Notes: generated from the letters alone by a model not told the origin. Positions 1-8,449 are shown, counted from the first letter of the stretch. The stretch: 10,534 bases of DNA from Alphaproteobacteria bacterium (GCA_016650315.1 JAENVZ010000308.1:1-10534); one strand, 5' to 3'. Numbers and translations are program-made.

Positions 1-766
1 GCGTTACCTCGCAGGTCGCAATGTCCTTGTTCTGCGCGATCAGTTCCAGTTCGGCAGGCGTGGTGACGTGCAATATATGGATGCGCCGCCCCGCCGCCCG
101 CGCCAGTTTCAAAATGCGCTGCGTCGCCAGCATGGCGCTTTCATCGTCGCGCCAGACCGGGTGCGAGGACGCATCGCCCTCCACCCGCAAATCCTTGCGT
201 GCATTCATCCGCGCCTCATCCTCGGCATGGATGGCAACCCGGCGCTTGCCCGACGCCAATACCCGCGCCAGCGCTTCATCCTCCGCCACCAGCAGGTCGC
301 CAGTCGATGCGCCCATGAATATCTTGACCCCCGCCGCCCCCGGCAGGCGCTCCAGCTCCGCCAATGCGCTCGCATTGGCGGCGGTCGCACCGACATAGAA
401 GGCATGATCGCACCACATGCGATGATGGCCGCGTGCGATTTTGTCCTCCAGCCGCTGCGCACTGTCGGTATTGGGGCTGGTGTTAGGCATTTCAAATACT
501 GCGGTCACGCCGCCCATGACGGCGGCGCGGCTGCCCGATTCGAGATCTTCCTTATGCTCCAGCCCCGGTTCACGAAAATGCACCTGGCTGTCGATCACGC
601 CGGGCAGGATGTCGAGGCCAGTGCAATCAACCACCTCTCCACCGTCTCCTATGTCTGCACCGATGGCAGCAATCTTTCCCTCGCGCACGCCAATACTGAC
701 CTGCGCCGGGCCGCCGGGCGTATGGACTGTACCATTCTTCAGGATCAGGTCGAAAGTCTGGGTCAT
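1..766 (-). CDS. pyrC: Dihydroorotase (class I, PyrC-like), C-terminal part beyond window edge
   Basis: Reading leftward from the ATG at 766-764, 255 codons are open to the window edge, so the C-terminal part is missing. The protein is an amidohydrolase-fold dihydroorotase, which cyclises N-carbamoyl-aspartate to dihydroorotate in cytosolic pyrimidine synthesis. Visible landmarks are the N-terminal beta-sandwich (about residues 1-53), DSQVHFREPG (59-68), FEMPNT (91-96), GVKIFMG with Lys148 as the probable carboxylated bridging lysine, HAEDE (His180) and HILHVTT (His230/His233). The last catalytic Asp lies outside. The usual metal motif is H-x-H; here it is Gln61-Val-His63, so the first ligand is replaced. 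That may be a lineage variant or point to a non-catalytic (PyrC'-like) or altered subunit. The start has only a weak GGGAT-type ribosome site. The family call is strong; in vivo activity is uncertain because of Gln61. Confidence 0.88.
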   Translation of the reverse strand, partial: MTQTFDLILKNGTVHTPGGPAQVSIGVREGKIAAIGADIGDGGEVVDCTGLDILPGVIDSQVHFREPGLEHKEDLESGSRAAVMGGVTAVFEMPNTSPNTDSAQRLEDKIARGHHRMWCDHAFYVGATAANASALAELERLPGAAGVKIFMGASTGDLLVAEDEALARVLASGKRRVAIHAEDEARMNARKDLRVEGDASSHPVWRDDESAMLATQRILKLARAAGRRIHILHVTTPAELELIAQNKDIATCEVT

Positions 767-843
767 GGCATATCATCCCGGTCGGGCCGGAAGCTCCCTC
801 ACATTTACACGATCGCGCGGGTTGGAAATTGCAGTGTCACCCC

Positions 844-1112
844 TTAGGGTCAGAACCCATTAATGTCGAGATCGAGACAGCGATGCCCGGGATGCTCTGG
901 GAGGAGAAGCGCGAAAAGCGGGCTTCATGCCCGGTTGAGCGCTTCGACGAACCACAGCGCCCGGGCATCGCTGCCCGAAGGGTGGGGCGAATACAGGCGC
1001 TGGCGCGGTCGGCCGATTACCAGCTATCATCGATAGCTGGCTGCACGCCCTCCCTCCCAGCGCCTGTATTCGCCTCCATCTCGACCTCGACATTAATGGG
1101 TTCTGACCCTAA
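844..1112. mobile_element. MITE-like folded element with 34-bp terminal inverted repeats
   Basis: The ends are inverted repeats: 844-870 pairs perfectly with 1086-1112, and the match continues to 877/1079 with one mismatch. Inside are two further arms. One is a 13-bp pair (879-891 with 960-972) enclosing a 7-bp pair (905-911/939-945) and a small hairpin (919-933). The other is an 18-bp pair (986-1003 with 1057-1074) enclosing a hairpin at 1020-1040. There is no transposase or other credible gene inside. The outermost bases read TTAGGG..CCCTAA, so a TA target duplication is possible but cannot be proved. It fills most of the 355-bp gap between the divergent pyrC and ygfZ genes. Best reading: a non-autonomous miniature element moved in trans; a chromosomal structured repeat with a regulatory RNA role is the alternative. 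Confidence 0.75.
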
Positions 1113-1121
1113 CTGTTTGCC

Positions 1122-1883
1122 ATGAGTGAAACCACCCTAATCGACCGCGCCGTCATCCGTATTTCCGGTGAGGAGGCCCGCCCCTTCCTGCAAGGACTGG
1201 TGACGCAGGATGTACTGACGCTGGCTGACGGCGAAGCACGCTGGGCGGGATTGCTGACGGCGCAGGGCAAGGCGCTGTTCGATTTCTTTATCTGGGCACA
1301 TGCCGGGGACATTCTGATCGATTGCGAAGCAACGCAGGCCGATGCGCTTGTCCGCCGCCTCTCCCTGTATCGTCTGCGCCGCAAGGTTGATATTGCGCGC
1401 GATGATACGCTGGCGGTGCACTGGTCGCGGGATACAGCAGGCAAACCGACCGATCCTCGCCTGCCCGATATTGGACAACGCTGGATCGCGCCCGCCGCCA
1501 GTATGGATGAGGGTCGTGCGGACGCGCAGCATGCCGCCGTGTATCACGCACACCGTCTTTCGCTGGGCGTGACCGAAGGCGTTGCCGAGTTAGGTTCCGA
1601 CCAGACACTCTGGCTGGAGGCGAATGCACGGGAATTGCATGGCGTCGATTTCAGGAAAGGCTGTTACATCGGCCAGGAAAATACCGCCCGCATGCATTAC
1701 CGGTCAAAGGTCAACCGTCGCCTGGTCGCCGTACCACTGGAAATGGCCGATGCAAAACGCCAACGGCTCGCGTTGCCGGAACTGGGCCTTTCCATCGAGC
1801 TTCGACGCATCGAGGATATGGACGGCCTTGACCTGCCCCCATGGCTGGCCTCTGCCATTGCCGCTGCTCCGATGGGAAGCTGA
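1122..1883 (+). CDS. ygfZ: YgfZ/CAF17-like folate-binding Fe-S cluster protein
   Basis: A 253-aa protein of the GcvT-fold YgfZ family, which binds tetrahydrofolate and helps assemble or repair a subset of [4Fe-4S] enzymes in the cytosol. The signature K-G-C-Y-I-G-Q-E is at residues 179-186, with the family's conserved Cys at 181. The N-terminal region (EEARPFLQGLVTQDV, about 17-31) and FDFFIWAHAGDILID (about 51-65) are typical of the family's GcvT-like fold. The start at 1122 fits homologue length, but there is no recognisable Shine-Dalgarno sequence: the 9 bases before it are CTGTTTGCC, and immediately upstream lies the right arm of the inverted-repeat element. It heads a rightward group with a glutamine cyclotransferase and purU. 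The product call is firm; how it is transcribed and translated is unclear because the element has displaced any ordinary promoter. Confidence 0.92.
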   Translation: MSETTLIDRAVIRISGEEARPFLQGLVTQDVLTLADGEARWAGLLTAQGKALFDFFIWAHAGDILIDCEATQADALVRRLSLYRLRRKVDIARDDTLAVHWSRDTAGKPTDPRLPDIGQRWIAPAASMDEGRADAQHAAVYHAHRLSLGVTEGVAELGSDQTLWLEANARELHGVDFRKGCYIGQENTARMHYRSKVNRRLVAVPLEMADAKRQRLALPELGLSIELRRIEDMDGLDLPPWLASAIAAAPMGS

Positions 1884-1888
1884 CAATC

Positions 1889-2626
1889 TTGCGCCTGTTC
1901 TTTCTGTTTATCGCCCTGCTTTGCGCGGCGCCGCTATCGGCACAGGGTTATCGCGTCGTTGCCACCTATCCGCATGATCCCGGCGCCTTCACCGAAGGTC
2001 TCTTCTATCATGACGGCGCCCTCTATGAGAGTACGGGACGCGAGGGACAGTCGGATATCCGCAAGGTCCGGCTCAAGGATGGTAAGGTGCTGCGCCGCGT
2101 GGCAATTCCACGCCAATATTTCGGCGAAGGCATCGTTCTCTGGAACGACGAGATCATCAGTCTCACCTGGATGAACGGCGTCGGCTTCCGCTGGAGCCTG
2201 CATGATTTCAAGCGCAAAGGTAGCGTCCATTACAAGGGCGAAGGCTGGGCGCTGACTCAGGATGGCGTCCACATATTCATGAGTGACGGCACGCCGCAAT
2301 TGCGTGTTATCGATCCCGACAGTTTCAAAGAGCTGTCACGGATAACTGTAACCGACAATGGCCAGCCGGTCAGCCGCCTCAACGAACTGGAATATGTACA
2401 GGGCGAGATATGGGCCAATATCTGGCTTGCCTCCCGCATCGCCCGGATCGATCCGGCGACAGGACAGGTCAAAGGCTGGATCGACCTTTCCCCTCTGGTC
2501 GATGCACAAGGGCTGAGCGATAGCGACGCAGTGCTTAATGGCATCGCTTATGACGCCAGGGAGGACAGACTGTTCGTTACCGGCAAAAATTGGCCGCATC
2601 TTTATGAGATCGCGCTTGATCCGTAA
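1889..2626 (+). CDS. Glutamine cyclotransferase (glutaminyl-peptide cyclase, plant/bacterial type), secreted
   Basis: This beta-propeller glutaminyl cyclase converts N-terminal Gln of peptides or proteins to pyroglutamate. I place the start at the TTG at 1889, giving 245 aa. The product then begins with a clean signal peptide (LRLFFLFIALLCAAPLSAQG, cut after SAQ or ALSA-like), preceded by GGAAG at 1874-1878. The in-frame ATG at 1841 would add 16 residues overlapping ygfZ in another frame and bury the signal peptide. Family landmarks: FTEGLFY (Glu36), repeated blade motifs, NELEYV (Asn165) and VTGKNWPHLYEI (Lys233); Glu, Asn and Lys at these places correspond to the active-site residues of papaya-type cyclases. 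The ygfZ stop is 5 bp upstream, so the two are probably cotranscribed. Location is periplasmic or extracellular. No lipobox is convincing. Confidence 0.87.
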   Translation: MRLFFLFIALLCAAPLSAQGYRVVATYPHDPGAFTEGLFYHDGALYESTGREGQSDIRKVRLKDGKVLRRVAIPRQYFGEGIVLWNDEIISLTWMNGVGFRWSLHDFKRKGSVHYKGEGWALTQDGVHIFMSDGTPQLRVIDPDSFKELSRITVTDNGQPVSRLNELEYVQGEIWANIWLASRIARIDPATGQVKGWIDLSPLVDAQGLSDSDAVLNGIAYDAREDRLFVTGKNWPHLYEIALDP

Positions 2627-2689
2627 TCGCCTTTGAATTGCATAACGAGACCCCCACCGCTTAAAGGGTGCGTGAACAAGGAGGCAGGA

Positions 2690-3550
2690 ATGCGGAAAAA
2701 CCATGTGCTGACATTGTCATGTCAGGATCGTCCGGGGCTGGTCAGCGCCGTAGCGGGGTTTCTGGCGGACAATGGCGGCAACATTCTTGAATCCCAGCAA
2801 TATAATGACATTGCCAACCAGCGCTTTTTTATGCGGGTTTCGTTCGAATTGCTCAACGAAGACATGGACTCCGCCACTCTGCAATCCCGATTCAAGGCGC
2901 TTGCGGAAAAACACGTCATGGATTGGCAGATGCGTGAAAGCGAGACGCACCAACGCGTATTGCTGCTGGTATCAAAATTTGATCATTGCCTTGGCGACCT
3001 TCTATACCGCACACGCATTGGCGAACTGAAAATGGACGTTGTGGGCATCGCATCCAACCATCCGCGAGAGGCACATAATCTCGCTTTACTGGGTGACATT
3101 CCCTACCATTATCTGCCCGTGACCAATGTCGGCAAGGCGCAACAGGAAGCACAGATCAGGCACCTGATCGAAACCCATGACGTCGATCTGGTCGTGCTGG
3201 CGCGCTATATGCAAATCCTGTCGGACGACATGGCGGCCTATCTGTCGGGCCGCTGCATCAACATCCACCACAGCTTCCTGCCCGGATTCAAGGGCGCAAA
3301 GCCCTATCATCAGGCCCATGCGCGCGGTGTGAAAATGATCGGCGCGACGGCCCATTATGTGACGGCGGATCTGGATGAAGGGCCGATCATCCATCAGGAC
3401 GCCGAACCAGTCAGCCATGCCGATACGCCCGACGATCTGGTTGCAAAGGGTCGGGACATTGAACGGCGCGTACTGGCCACTGCCGTCCGGTTGCATCTGG
3501 AAGATCGCGTTCTGCTCAATGGTTCGACCACCATCGTCTTCAAAAATTGA
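2690..3550 (+). CDS. purU: Formyltetrahydrofolate deformylase PurU
   Basis: A 286-aa enzyme that hydrolyses 10-formyl-tetrahydrofolate to formate and tetrahydrofolate, balancing the one-carbon pool and feeding formate to PurT-type purine synthesis. Residues about 5-80 form an ACT domain ([18 protein letters not shown]). About 90-286 is the formyltransferase domain, with [17 protein letters not shown] (Asn191, His193) and TADLDEGPI (Asp229). The His-to-Asp spacing of 36 is the same as in GART-type formyltransferases. The start at 2690 is chosen because AAGGAGG (2679-2685) sits just before it and the ACT domain begins at once; the ATG at 2633 adds a low-quality 19-residue tail. It lies 63 bp after the cyclase gene, probably as a separately translated member of the same group. 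Sharing a neighbourhood with ygfZ gives a folate theme, which is inference only. Confidence 0.94.
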   Translation: MRKNHVLTLSCQDRPGLVSAVAGFLADNGGNILESQQYNDIANQRFFMRVSFELLNEDMDSATLQSRFKALAEKHVMDWQMRESETHQRVLLLVSKFDHCLGDLLYRTRIGELKMDVVGIASNHPREAHNLALLGDIPYHYLPVTNVGKAQQEAQIRHLIETHDVDLVVLARYMQILSDDMAAYLSGRCINIHHSFLPGFKGAKPYHQAHARGVKMIGATAHYVTADLDEGPIIHQDAEPVSHADTPDDLVAKGRDIERRVLATAVRLHLEDRVLLNGSTTIVFKN

Positions 3551-3592
3551 TTTGATAAAAGCACCGCTCGTGATGGAATGGATGGCTATTAT

Positions 3593-3639
3593 TTGACACA
3601 CAGGCCGCAAAGGGTGATTATAGTTTCAATTGTAACTAT
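3593..3639 (+). promoter_or_regulatory. Promoter and palindromic operator of the hpd-hmgA-fahA operon
   Basis: A perfect -35 TTGACA (3593-3598) is followed by a 17-bp spacer and GATTAT (3616-3621), placing the start of transcription near 3628. The sequence 3620-3639 (ATAGTTTCAATTGTAACTAT) is a 20-bp palindrome with one mismatched pair, centred on CAATTG. A protein bound there would cover the -10 edge and the start point, as a repressor would. The shape, with AT-rich arms and a central CAATTG, resembles sites of MarR-type dimers; that family assignment is inference. No regulator gene is in the window. Confidence 0.7.
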
Positions 3640-3653
3640 TTTTAGAGTCTCCA

Positions 3654-4730
3654 ATGCCACACCATGTTGACAATCCATTGGGCCTCAACGGATTTGCCTT
3701 TTGCGAATTCACGTCGCCCGAACCCGAAACATTAACCGCCCAGTTCGAACAATTGGGATTCACAGCGGTCGCCACACACCCAACAAAGGCTATCACCTGT
3801 TACCGGCAAGGGCGGATCAACCTGTTGCTCAACCGGGAACCGACCGGTCAGGCAGCAACATTTCGCGCGCTGCACGGCCCCTCGGCTAATGGTATGGCGT
3901 TTCGCGTGGGCAATGCGGCCAACGCCTTCAAACTGGCGCTCGCACGTGGCGCAAAGGCAGCGGATGCCTCCTCAGGCGCATTGGGCAAGGACAGCTTTGC
4001 CCTGGAAGGAATAGGTGGATCGCTGCTCTATCTGGTCGATCAGGCCAACCCCTTTGCCGACTGGATCGCGGTCCCCGGAGCAGCAGAAGCAGAGGCGCAG
4101 AATAATGTCGGGTTCGACCTGCTCGATCACCTGACCCACAATGTGCACCGCGGCGCGATGCACAAATGGTCGAGTTTCTATGAGAAGATTTTCGATTTCG
4201 AGGAGCAAAAATATTTCGACATCAAGGGCAAGGCGACCGGCCTGTTCAGCCAGGCGATGATCGCGCCCGACCATGCCATCCGCATACCGCTCAACGAAAG
4301 CCAGGACGAACATAGCCAGATCGAGGAGTTCATCCAGACATATCATGGCGAGGGCATTCAGCATCTGGCGCTTTCTACCGGCAATATCCATGAGACCGTG
4401 GAAAAGCTGCGCGCCCGGGGTGTACGCCTGCAGGACACGCCCGATACCTATTACGAACGGGTCGACACGCGCGTCCCCGGTCATGGCGAGGATCTGGAGC
4501 GATTGAAGAAGAACCGGATACTGATTGATGGCGATATCAGGAAGGAAGGCATCCTTTTGCAGATTTTCACGGAGAATATGATCGGCCCGATTTTCTTCGA
4601 AATCATTCAGCGCAAGGGTAATGAAGGCTTTGGCGAGGGCAATTTCCAAGCACTGTATGAATCGATAGAACTGGACCAGATCCGCCGGGGCGTCGTCACC
4701 ATCGATATACCGGAACAGCAGGATGCCTGA
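3654..4730 (+). CDS. hpd: 4-Hydroxyphenylpyruvate dioxygenase
   Basis: A 358-aa non-haem Fe(II) dioxygenase that converts 4-hydroxyphenylpyruvate plus O2 to homogentisate and CO2, the entry step of the homogentisate route for tyrosine and phenylalanine. It has two vicinal-oxygen-chelate domains. The N-terminal one begins [15 protein letters not shown]; the C-terminal catalytic one carries the metal ligands His159 (DHLTHNV), His237 (GIQHLALST) and Glu316 ([10 protein letters not shown]). The C-terminal gating helix region [17 protein letters not shown] is present. Length matches bacterial enzymes of about 355 aa. The ribosome site is weak (AGAG at 3644-3647). It is the first gene of an operon with hmgA (8-bp overlap) and fahA, controlled from the promoter/palindrome directly upstream. 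Confidence 0.97.
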   Translation: MPHHVDNPLGLNGFAFCEFTSPEPETLTAQFEQLGFTAVATHPTKAITCYRQGRINLLLNREPTGQAATFRALHGPSANGMAFRVGNAANAFKLALARGAKAADASSGALGKDSFALEGIGGSLLYLVDQANPFADWIAVPGAAEAEAQNNVGFDLLDHLTHNVHRGAMHKWSSFYEKIFDFEEQKYFDIKGKATGLFSQAMIAPDHAIRIPLNESQDEHSQIEEFIQTYHGEGIQHLALSTGNIHETVEKLRARGVRLQDTPDTYYERVDTRVPGHGEDLERLKKNRILIDGDIRKEGILLQIFTENMIGPIFFEIIQRKGNEGFGEGNFQALYESIELDQIRRGVVTIDIPEQQDA

Positions 4731-6042
4731 TATGACCATGGCCGGGATCGAAGGCACAGACATGATGACCGGTTTCGGCAATCATTTTGCGACAGAGGCC
4801 GTTGTGGGCGCACTGCCCATCGGCCGCAATTCACCGCAGCATATACCCTTCGGCCTGTACGCGGAGCAGCTTTCCGGCACGGCGTTCACCGCGCCCCGGG
4901 CGACCAACAGGCGAAGCTGGCTGTACCGGATGCGCCCTGCGGCGAATCATCCCGCCTATATCCCCTATGATCGCGCCACTGCCTTGCGCTCTGGTCCCTG
5001 CGCAGAGGTGCCGCCTACGCCCAACCGACTGCGCTGGAACCCGCTGCCCATGCCTGCGACACCGACCGATTTTGTGGACGGCCTGACAACCTATGTCGTC
5101 AATGGCAATGCAGGCGCGGGCATGGGGGTGGGTATCCATCTTTATGCCGCCAATCTGTCGATGGGATCGCGCGCCTTCTATAATGCCGACGGCGAAATGC
5201 TGATCGTGCCGCAAGAGGGTGCGCTTTGGATCGTCACTGAAATGGGTGTGTTCAACATAGAGCCGCAGCAGGTTGCGCTTATCCCGCGCGGTATCCGCTT
5301 TCGCATCGCATTGCCCGATGGCATGGCACGGGGCTATGTTTGCGAAAATTATGGCGCACCGTTCCGCCTGCCCGACCTTGGACCCATCGGTTCCAATGGC
5401 CTTGCGAACGTCCGTGATTTCGAAACACCAGAAGCATGGTTCGAAGACCGGGATGAAGCCTTTGAGATCGTACAGAAATTCATGGGCAGGTTATGGACGA
5501 CGACACTCGACCATTCTCCATTCGACGTTGTCGCCTGGCACGGCAATCTTGCGCCCTGTCGATATGACCTGCGACGCTTCAACACCATGAACACGGTAAG
5601 CTACGATCACCCCGATCCGTCGATCTTTACCGTGCTGACATCGCCTAGCGATACGCCGGGCACCGCCAACTGCGATTTCGTGATTTTCCCGCCACGCTGG
5701 ATGGTCGCGGAAGGGACGTTTCGGCCACCCTGGTTCCACCGCAATGTCATGAGCGAGTTCATGGGGCTGGTCCATGGCACCTATGACGCGAAAGCGACCG
5801 GTTTCCTACCGGGCGGTGCATCACTGCACAATTGCATGTCCGGCCATGGACCCGACCGGGCAAGTTATGATGATGCTGTGGCTACAGACCTGAAACCAGA
5901 CAAGATTGAAGACAGCATGGCATTCATGTTCGAAAGCCGCTTCATATTTCAACCTACCCGCTTTGCGATCGAAACGCCGTTGTGCCAGCCTGATTATGAC
6001 GATTGCTGGTCCGGCTTCAGAAAGGCTGAGCTGCCCCAGTGA
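4723..6042 (+). CDS. hmgA: Homogentisate 1,2-dioxygenase
   Basis: A 439-aa cupin-fold Fe(II) enzyme that opens the homogentisate ring to maleylacetoacetate. The N-terminus [12 protein letters not shown] is typical of the family. Residues matching the characterised active site are the base His296 ([10 protein letters not shown]), iron ligands His339 and Glu345 ([10 protein letters not shown]), and His375 with His369 ([12 protein letters not shown]). The His296/His339 spacing of 43 and the 339/345 spacing agree with the human enzyme. Start choice: the ATG at 4723 overlaps the end of hpd by 8 bp; the ATG at 4732, three codons later, has AGGA (4720-4723) at a better distance and may be the true start. 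The other end overlaps the fahA start by 4 bp, so translation through the operon is likely coupled. Confidence 0.97.
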   Translation: MPDMTMAGIEGTDMMTGFGNHFATEAVVGALPIGRNSPQHIPFGLYAEQLSGTAFTAPRATNRRSWLYRMRPAANHPAYIPYDRATALRSGPCAEVPPTPNRLRWNPLPMPATPTDFVDGLTTYVVNGNAGAGMGVGIHLYAANLSMGSRAFYNADGEMLIVPQEGALWIVTEMGVFNIEPQQVALIPRGIRFRIALPDGMARGYVCENYGAPFRLPDLGPIGSNGLANVRDFETPEAWFEDRDEAFEIVQKFMGRLWTTTLDHSPFDVVAWHGNLAPCRYDLRRFNTMNTVSYDHPDPSIFTVLTSPSDTPGTANCDFVIFPPRWMVAEGTFRPPWFHRNVMSEFMGLVHGTYDAKATGFLPGGASLHNCMSGHGPDRASYDDAVATDLKPDKIEDSMAFMFESRFIFQPTRFAIETPLCQPDYDDCWSGFRKAELPQ

Positions 6043-7367
6043 CATTCCCGCCAATCGACGAGACTCACGACATTGCTCGCCAATCCTGGGCTCCGGGCGC
6101 GCAAGGCCATGCCGCTTTCCCGATCCAGAACCTCCCCTATGGTATTTTCAGCAAACCATCGGGGGAACCGCGAGCGGGCGTTGCCATCGGCGATCATATT
6201 TTCGATCTGAAGGCAGCAGCAGCGGCAGGCCTCCTGCCCGATGCCGCAACGGCAGTTCTGGGCGCGCCAACGCTCAATGCATTGATGGCCCTTGATGCGA
6301 ACGCGCGACTGGCGCTGAGGCGGCGAGTGTCTTCGCTGCTGTCCGATGAGGGAGCGCGTACATCGGTTGAACCCATGCTGCATCGGTCGGAGACCTGCAT
6401 TCTCCACCTGCCCGCCGCCATTGGCGATTATACCGATTTCTATGCGGGCATTCATCACGCCAATACCGTCGGTAAACTGTTTCGGCCCGACAATCCGTTG
6501 CTGCCCAATTATAAATATGTACCCATCGCCTATCATGGCCGCGCCTCGTCCATTCGTCCTTCGGGCCATCCGGTCGTCCGGCCCAATGGCCAGCGCAAGG
6601 CACCCGATGCCGACGCCCCGGAATATGGTCCGTCCCGGCGGCTGGATTACGAACTGGAAATGGGCGTGTGGGTTGGTCCCGGCAATGCTTTGGGCAAACC
6701 CATTCCCATTGATAAGGCAGGCGATCATATCGCCGGCTACTGCCTGCTCAACGACTGGTCGGCCCGCGATGTGCAGGCATGGGAATATCAGCCGCTGGGA
6801 CCGTTTCTCGCCAAGAATTTCCATTCAACCATTTCGCCCTGGGTCATAACCATCGAGGCCATGGCGCCTTTTCGCATGGCCCAGCCGCCACGCCCTGCAG
6901 GCGATCCGCCACCCCTGCCCTATCTTTGGGATGAAGCCGATCAAGCCACAGGCGCGCTCTCGATCCTGCTGGAGGTCAGCCTGCTCACGCCAAAGATGCG
7001 TACTGCCGGAATGACGCCGCAACGCCTGAGCCGGGGACCGGCATCCAACCTGTACTGGACGATGGCGCAAATGGTGACGCATCATGCCAGCAATGGCTGC
7101 AATCTCAATCCGGGCGACCTGCTGGGCACCGGAACCATATCCGCGCCCGACCGGGACGGCTTTGGCAGTATGCTGGAACTGACGGATGGCGGCAAAACAG
7201 CATTGCCCCTGCCCTCTGGCGAAACCCGTACTTTCCTGGAGGATGGTGACGAAATCATATTGTCGGCGACCGCCCGGGCTAACGGCTATGCTCCAATTGG
7301 CTTTGGCGAATGCCGCGCCGTCATTTTGCCTGCGCCGGACAGTGAATTCACGTCGCTTCCCCGCTAA
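6039..7367 (+). CDS. fahA: Fumarylacetoacetase
   Basis: A 442-aa hydrolase that splits 4-fumarylacetoacetate into fumarate and acetoacetate, the last step of the pathway. It starts at GTG 6039, in a GTGA overlap with the hmgA stop, with an AAAGG-type ribosome site about 15 bp upstream. The N-terminal SH3-like domain spans roughly residues 20-120, starting near QNLPYGIFS. The C-terminal FAA-hydrolase domain holds the metal ligands Asp133 (DYTDFY), Glu205 and Glu207 (YELEMGVW) and Asp239 (NDWSARD), then the [11 protein letters not shown] segment and the LGTGTIS motif. Length is close to the roughly 420-440 aa of eukaryotic and bacterial homologues. No maleylacetoacetate isomerase gene follows; the next gene is unrelated and 107 bp away, so this is probably the operon's last gene. 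Confidence 0.97.
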   Translation: MTFPPIDETHDIARQSWAPGAQGHAAFPIQNLPYGIFSKPSGEPRAGVAIGDHIFDLKAAAAAGLLPDAATAVLGAPTLNALMALDANARLALRRRVSSLLSDEGARTSVEPMLHRSETCILHLPAAIGDYTDFYAGIHHANTVGKLFRPDNPLLPNYKYVPIAYHGRASSIRPSGHPVVRPNGQRKAPDADAPEYGPSRRLDYELEMGVWVGPGNALGKPIPIDKAGDHIAGYCLLNDWSARDVQAWEYQPLGPFLAKNFHSTISPWVITIEAMAPFRMAQPPRPAGDPPPLPYLWDEADQATGALSILLEVSLLTPKMRTAGMTPQRLSRGPASNLYWTMAQMVTHHASNGCNLNPGDLLGTGTISAPDRDGFGSMLELTDGGKTALPLPSGETRTFLEDGDEIILSATARANGYAPIGFGECRAVILPAPDSEFTSLPR

Positions 7368-7474
7368 GCGTCTTGACGGGCATGGAAATCCGATGAATGC
7401 GTTTTGGGTCGCATGGATGGCATAAACGCTGCCCACATTGCACCGCGCGAACATATGGCCGGAGGACTTAATCC

Positions 7475-8449
7475 ATGACGATCATCGTGACCGGTGCAGC
7501 CGGATTTATCGGCCATAGTGTCGCGCATAGGTTACTGGACCGTGGCGAGAGCGTGATCGGCGTCGATAATTTCAACGATTATTACGATCCCGCGCTAAAG
7601 GATGCACGCGCCGCCACCCTGACGGCCGGCCCCGGTTTCCGCATGGAGCGGATGGATATATCGGATGCGCCGCGCATGGCCGCGCTGGTGCGTGACAATG
7701 GGGTCAGGCAGGTCATCCACCTGGCCGCACAGGCGGGCGTGCGGTACAGCCTTGAAAATCCCTTTGCCTATGAGAAGTCTAATCTGGCCGGGCATTTGCC
7801 GGTGCTGGAGGCGTGCCGCCATGCAGAGGGGTTCACGCACCTGGTCTATGCATCGTCCAGCTCGGTCTATGGTGACAAGCCGCTCGGTGGCGAGGGGTTC
7901 ACCGAGGATGAACCCGCCGCAAGCCCTGTCTCGCTCTATGCCGCGACCAAGCGATCGTGCGAACTGATGAGCGCAGCCTATGCCAATCTTTACGGTTTTC
8001 CGCAGACGGGCCTGCGCTTCTTCACCGTCTATGGCCCCTGGGGCCGCCCCGACATGGCCTATTTCAGCTTCACCCGAAAGATCATGGCGGGCGAACCGAT
8101 CGAGGTTTATGGCGAGGGCAAAATGGCCCGTGACTTCACCTATATCGACGACATCGTCGATGGGATCATCGGCGCGCTCGACAACCCGCCACCCGCCCGC
8201 GAGAACCGCATCCTCAACATCGGCGACAGCCATCCGGTCGGCCTGATGGACATGATCGCCACGCTGGAAAAGGCGCTGGGCAAGCGTGCGGACAAGATCA
8301 TGCGGCCAATGCAGCCGGGCGACGTCACCGCCACCTACGCCGATGTGTCAAAGCTTCACGCGCTGACCGGATACCGGCCGCGCGTAATGCTGGAGGAAGG
8401 GTTGCAGCGTTTTGCCGACTGGTATCGCGGCTATTACGGCGCAGGCTGA
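7475..8449 (+). CDS. UDP-glucuronate 4-epimerase (extended SDR, CapI/LpsL type)
   Basis: A 324-aa NAD-dependent sugar-nucleotide epimerase, most likely interconverting UDP-glucuronate and UDP-galacturonate for surface polysaccharide or LPS. It has the Rossmann GAAGFIG at residues 7-13, then VDNFNDYYDP (about 30-39), a hallmark of the UDP-GlcA/UDP-Gal 4-epimerase group. The catalytic Ser region is ASSSSVYGD, and the Tyr155-x3-Lys159 pair is in LYAATK. The sequence FFTVYGPWGRPDMAYF is typical of glucuronate epimerases in particular. GGAGG (7461-7465) lies 9 bp before the ATG. No UDP-glucose dehydrogenase or glycosyltransferase is adjacent, so it stands alone between the tyrosine operon and a convergent transporter gene. 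Substrate preference is inferred from motifs; a UDP-glucose epimerase role is less likely. Confidence 0.9.
   Translation: MTIIVTGAAGFIGHSVAHRLLDRGESVIGVDNFNDYYDPALKDARAATLTAGPGFRMERMDISDAPRMAALVRDNGVRQVIHLAAQAGVRYSLENPFAYEKSNLAGHLPVLEACRHAEGFTHLVYASSSSVYGDKPLGGEGFTEDEPAASPVSLYAATKRSCELMSAAYANLYGFPQTGLRFFTVYGPWGRPDMAYFSFTRKIMAGEPIEVYGEGKMARDFTYIDDIVDGIIGALDNPPPARENRILNIGDSHPVGLMDMIATLEKALGKRADKIMRPMQPGDVTATYADVSKLHALTGYRPRVMLEEGLQRFADWYRGYYGAG

Noticed and set aside
68..847. Long plus-strand open frame opposite the dihydroorotase gene
   Set aside because: It is antisense to a protein with clear dihydroorotase motifs and has no recognisable domain of its own; it is a by-product of GC-rich codon usage.
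844..1112. Integron attC site or tRNA-like gene
   Set aside because: The fold is branched, but there are no attC R/L boxes, no integrase or gene cassette nearby, and no anticodon arm or T-loop sequence.
829..1125. 98-codon plus-strand frame covering the inverted-repeat element
   Set aside because: It reads through both inverted repeats and hairpin arms; the peptide is a reflection of palindromic DNA, with no family resemblance or ribosome site.
7368..7474. A promoter for the epimerase gene beginning TTGACG at 7373
   Set aside because: The -35 is reasonable but no acceptable -10 lies 16-18 bp downstream; only the ribosome site GGAGG at 7461 is firm.
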